NCBI RefSeq assembly: GCF_910593845.1
Contig: NZ_CAJVAS010000009.1
Span: 62,001-126,000 of the forward strand
Length of the DNA stretch: 64,000 nucleotides
From: Paenibacillus solanacearum
Lineage (GTDB): Bacteria > Bacillota > Bacilli > Paenibacillales > NBRC-103111
Reading direction: 5' to 3'
The stretch's first letter is position 1. Each line of letters starts with the position of its first letter. Of this stretch, positions 61,447-64,000 are shown piece after piece. Below the pieces are notes generated by a model. It searched no databases. It saw only the letters and a list, made by a program, of their open reading frames with translations, and was not told the DNA's origin. The position numbers and the translations under genes were made by a program.

Positions 61447-61475
61447 AAACCTTCATGAAGAAATCATGAAGGTTT
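61447..61475 (-). terminator. Terminator of the spo0E-like gene
   Basis: Perfect 12-bp arms AAACCTTCATGA (61447-61458) and TCATGAAGGTTT (61464-61475), 60 bp beyond the stop codon. Confidence 0.7.
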
Positions 61476-61534
61476 GTAGAGGTCCGCACCGTATGATGAT
61501 GTTTTCTTTACGTACGTTTCAAGCGAGCCTGCGA

Positions 61535-61720
61535 TCAACAGGACCAGCTCTTCAGCATGGCGAACGTTTCCGGCTTCGCTTTCTGATACACCACGATATA
61601 CTCGTCCAGCTGCCTGCTGATTTCGAGCACTTTCTCATGGTGAAGACAGCCGCGCTCCGCCGCCTCCTTGACCATCTTGTAGCGAAGCGCCTCAATTTTT
61701 TCTTTCAAGAATAGTTCCAT
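61535..61720 (-). CDS. Spo0E-like aspartyl-phosphate phosphatase
   Basis: 61 residues, GGAG upstream. Two-helix hairpin with ISRQLDEYIVVYQ, the Spo0E-family SxxLDxYI signature. Such proteins dephosphorylate Spo0A~P and delay sporulation. It indicates an endospore former. A promoter TTACAA (61771-61776), 16 bp, TATGAT (61749-61754) precedes it. Confidence 0.88.
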   Translation of the reverse strand: MELFLKEKIEALRYKMVKEAAERGCLHHEKVLEISRQLDEYIVVYQKAKPETFAMLKSWSC

Positions 61721-61900
61721 ATCCCCACTCCGTTCTAACCACTGTTAGATCATAGTATAAAACAGAGCGATTGTAAGATGCTGTTACTTTTTGTCGACCA
61801 TCAAAAAAATGCAAAAAAATTTCAGAAATTCATATTTTTCGTGAACATTTGTTTCATATTGAAAACAAACGAAAAAATTTGGCGCATCCTTGTCCCGATG

Positions 61901-62554
61901 CTACAAGGAATATACCTTCAAATTCGCATATTCGCCAATGAGCGGGGCCATCTGACGAAAACCGATCCGTCCTTCACCCAATACGTCGCCGAACGCTTCC
62001 CCGTCGTCTTCCCATTGCAGCACGGTCAATCCGTCGACGATAAACGTAATGCGCCCTTGCCGCTTCTCGAGCTGCAGCCGGTACGCGCGGGACGCGTCCT
62101 CCACGCCGGGAATCGGATCGGCTCCTTGCGCAACGAGATGGAAGCCGTAGCTCTTGCGCAAATTGCATGTATGGAAAGCCCGCTCCTCCGGATACCTTCT
62201 GCGGAAATATGACAGATGGTACGCGTCCATCTCGCCGTGGTGATACATGTCATACTCACCCGTGCGCCGCGCCAGCTTCGGCGAGAACAAATCTTCTCCA
62301 TCCTTGCCGCTTGCCGCAAAAAACATAATGCACAGCCCCGGCTCCCGAATCGGCCGGAACTCCCATTCGATCCGAATGTCGGCCGGAAAGACGACGGGAC
62401 ACCAGAAGACATAGTTGGATTTTTGCCCTTCGGCCGGGTCTTTCACGCTCTCCAGCCGCATCCGGTTTAGCGGAAACGAGAGCGCCGCTTCGCCTTCCAG
62501 TATAAAATCGCGGACATCTTCGCTGGATGCCAGCGGATTTTCGTAAATCAACAT
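61901..62554 (-). CDS. DUF1961 protein, YesU-like
   Basis: 217 residues, ATG 62554 (AGGAGG upstream). DUF1961 has a concanavalin-A-like beta-sandwich fold. B. subtilis YesU, of the same family, sits in the rhamnogalacturonan degradation cluster. Motifs: YVFWCPVVFPADIRIEWEF, YDMYHHGEMDAYHLSYF, FIVDGLTVLQWEDDG. No signal peptide. Catalytic activity not shown. Confidence 0.85.
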   Translation of the reverse strand: MLIYENPLASSEDVRDFILEGEAALSFPLNRMRLESVKDPAEGQKSNYVFWCPVVFPADIRIEWEFRPIREPGLCIMFFAASGKDGEDLFSPKLARRTGEYDMYHHGEMDAYHLSYFRRRYPEERAFHTCNLRKSYGFHLVAQGADPIPGVEDASRAYRLQLEKRQGRITFIVDGLTVLQWEDDGEAFGDVLGEGRIGFRQMAPLIGEYANLKVYSL

Positions 62555-62663
62555 GTGTTTCCCTCCTGACTGCTTTCATTTTCGTTGACTTCCAGCTTGG
62601 CTCAGACCCGTGTGAATGCCCAATCGACATCAAGCTCGACTAAGCGCGCCCTTCCTCGCACAC

Positions 62664-62731
62664 GTGCCCGCTGCCCGCGGCCTCTCATGGCAAGAGAGCC
62701 TTCTCCTTGCCATGAGCCGGAGCAGGGGCAC
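62664..62731. other. Long imperfect stem-loop between DUF1961 and AraC genes
   Basis: Outer arms GTGCCC/GGGCAC (62664-62669, 62726-62731) enclose a perfect 11-bp inner stem CTCATGGCAAG/CTTGCCATGAG (62684-62694, 62706-62716). No clear T run. It may be a terminator or processing site after the AraC gene. Confidence 0.45.
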
Positions 62732-62768
62732 AGCCGCATACACGACCTGCCCCCCCGCCGTTCCCGTG

Positions 62769-63656
62769 TCACCGCGGCTGTGCCTTTTTTCGAAAAGCGC
62801 CCGGCGTGCACCCTTCTTTCCTCGCGAACAAGCGCGAAAAAAAGGAGCTGTCCGCAAAACCGACGGCAAGCGCGATCGCTTCGACGCTGCGATTCGATTC
62901 GAGCAGCAGATGCTTCGCCCGCTCAATGCGGATGCGGTGCAGCATCTCGGTGATGCTCATGCCGGTTTCCTGCTTGAAAATGCGAATGATATGCCGCTCG
63001 CTTAAATTAAACTGCTGCGCCAGGGAGGCCACTGTAATTTTTTGCGCAAAATAACGCTCCAGGTAGGTGCCGATTTTCCGGACGATAATTTCGTGGCTGA
63101 GCGGCATGGGCGGGACGTTCTGCTCCGTGCGTCCTTTGCGCTGGCTGAACCTCGACAGCAGGATGAGAATCTCGGTCAGCTTGTTACGCGCCATCACCTT
63201 ATATCCGGGCGGCTCGTGCTTCACCTCGAGCAGCAGCTCTTCCAGCAAACCCAATACGGCAGACGATTCCCGGCTGCTGAGCGACAGGACCGGCACGAAC
63301 GGTTCGTGATCATTGAATAAAGGGGTCAAATACGGAAGCGCCCAGGCGGAAGGCTGATCGGCCAGGCTTGCGCGGACAAACTGCGGCATGAACATGCAGT
63401 TGATAATTTCCAGCCCGCTGCCCTCCTCCACCCGGTACAGGTGAGGCTCCCCGATCGGGACGACATACACATCCCCCGCATGAATCGGGTAAGCGGCTTC
63501 GCCGATATGGTGCTGCCCGCTCCCGTGCACGACGTATACCAATTCGATAAATTCGTGCACATGCTGCGGCGGTGTATTATGCCGTTCGTGGGACGAGCGC
63601 TGAATCCAGAACAGACCTTCGTCTTTGGTGTAATCCTTGAGCTTTTTGACAATCAC
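62769..63656 (-). CDS. AraC-family regulator with N-terminal cupin
   Basis: About 295 residues; GTG 63656 (GGGGG upstream). Cupin motif HVHEFIELVYVVHGSGQHHIG, and HAGDVYVVPIGEPHLY. C-terminal double HTH: ITVASLAQQFNLSERHIIRIF and RSVEAIALAVGFADSSFFSR. Lies 64 bp downstream of a GH88/GH105 gene; likely its activator. Confidence 0.9.
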   Translation of the reverse strand: MIVKKLKDYTKDEGLFWIQRSSHERHNTPPQHVHEFIELVYVVHGSGQHHIGEAAYPIHAGDVYVVPIGEPHLYRVEEGSGLEIINCMFMPQFVRASLADQPSAWALPYLTPLFNDHEPFVPVLSLSSRESSAVLGLLEELLLEVKHEPPGYKVMARNKLTEILILLSRFSQRKGRTEQNVPPMPLSHEIIVRKIGTYLERYFAQKITVASLAQQFNLSERHIIRIFKQETGMSITEMLHRIRIERAKHLLLESNRSVEAIALAVGFADSSFFSRLFARKEGCTPGAFRKKAQPR

Positions 63657-63720
63657 GCCTGCGCACCCCCTACCACCCACTATACCGCTTCTCGGCCAAG
63701 GATGTAAGGAGGTGCACGAA

Positions 63721-64000
63721 TCATTTCAGGCTGTACGTCAGAAGCGACGACAGGAAGACGAGCGCCAGTCCCTGGCCCCAGCCCTGCACACGCTGGTTCG
63801 GCACGCTGCGGTAGCCTTCGGCATCCTTCATGACCGCCGTTCCTGCGGAAACCGACGTCACCGCACCGGCGGCCGTCACCTTCCCGAGAACCCCTCCGAT
63901 CGCCTGCTGAATCGACTTGTTGTACAGCGGGCTGCCGATCGCTTCGTTGAAGCGCACGAGCCCCGCCGCGATGCCGGCCGAGCCGGACGTCTCCGTGTAG
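63721..64000 (-). CDS. GH88/GH105 unsaturated uronyl hydrolase, C-terminal part
   Basis: Only the last 92 residues lie in the window; the gene enters from the right edge. ETSGSAGIAAGLVRFNEAIGS matches the conserved C-terminal ESSGTA-type region of YteR/GH105, and QGWGQGLALVFLSSLL fits the final helix. These enzymes release unsaturated uronic acid from pectin or rhamnogalacturonan oligosaccharides. Confidence 0.75.
   Translation of the reverse strand, partial: YTETSGSAGIAAGLVRFNEAIGSPLYNKSIQQAIGGVLGKVTAAGAVTSVSAGTAVMKDAEGYRSVPNQRVQGWGQGLALVFLSSLLTYSLK

Overview
The window looks like chromosome of a Paenibacillus-like, spore-forming Firmicute that feeds on plant or fungal polysaccharide. The evidence is strong GGAGG-type ribosome binding sites, frequent TTG and GTG starts, many lipoprotein solute-binding proteins (SBPs), four AraC-type regulators, a Spo0E-family phosphatase, a DUF3231 protein, and mid-to-high GC. 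No tRNA, rRNA, insertion sequence, prophage or CRISPR array was recognised.

Layout. (1) 1-7,022, minus strand: a sugar ABC transporter (SBP start, two permeases), a PL10 pectate lyase, a sulfatase and an SBP. The permease operon and the SBP/sulfatase operon share an unusual promoter and leader that ends in an attenuator-like hairpin. (2) 7.4-9.6 kb: a diguanylate cyclase and a DinB protein. (3) 9.8-19.6 kb: two SBPs interleaved with two endonuclease/exonuclease/phosphatase (EEP) proteins and a DUF1861 propeller protein, an AraC regulator with a sensor domain, an SDR and a DUF2269 protein. (4) 19.9-27.2 kb: a LuxR-type STAND regulator, a secreted EEP-discoidin-crystallin protein, and a plus-strand manA/DUF1861/HAD operon. 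(5) 27.3-33.4 kb: an AT-rich DUF3231 gene, an SBP with a GDPD gene, an AraC regulator, and hcp. (6) 33.4-39.8 kb: a split Rph/PEP-synthase-like pair with an MFS exporter, followed by a large secreted protein of unknown function. (7) 40-46 kb: an SBP/FAD-oxidoreductase/AraC cassette that was tandemly duplicated, the second copy having decayed. (8) 46.7-55.2 kb: nagA, SBP, PL10, GDSL esterase, nagB, Gfo/Idh/MocA and LacI, with a repeated LacI-type operator. (9) 55.4-61.7 kb: housekeeping genes, namely xpt-pbuX behind a purine riboswitch, glyA behind a ZTP riboswitch, dps, trxB and a spo0E-like gene. (10) 61.9-64 kb: a DUF1961 (YesU-like) gene, an AraC regulator and the 3' end of a GH88/GH105 gene.

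How it may fit together. Extracellular pectate lyases, a GDSL esterase and unsaturated-uronyl hydrolases point to pectin and rhamnogalacturonan. NagA, NagB, ManA, DUF1861, EEP, GDPD and sulfatase proteins point to decorated, amino-sugar or mannose-containing glycans. The most striking pattern is six paralogous SBPs without permeases, five of them paired with an enzyme gene (sulfatase, EEP, GDPD, FAD oxidoreductase, PL10) and the sixth beside the relic of one. Only one permease pair is visible. I infer an SBP-plus-enzyme cassette system that may share a transporter.
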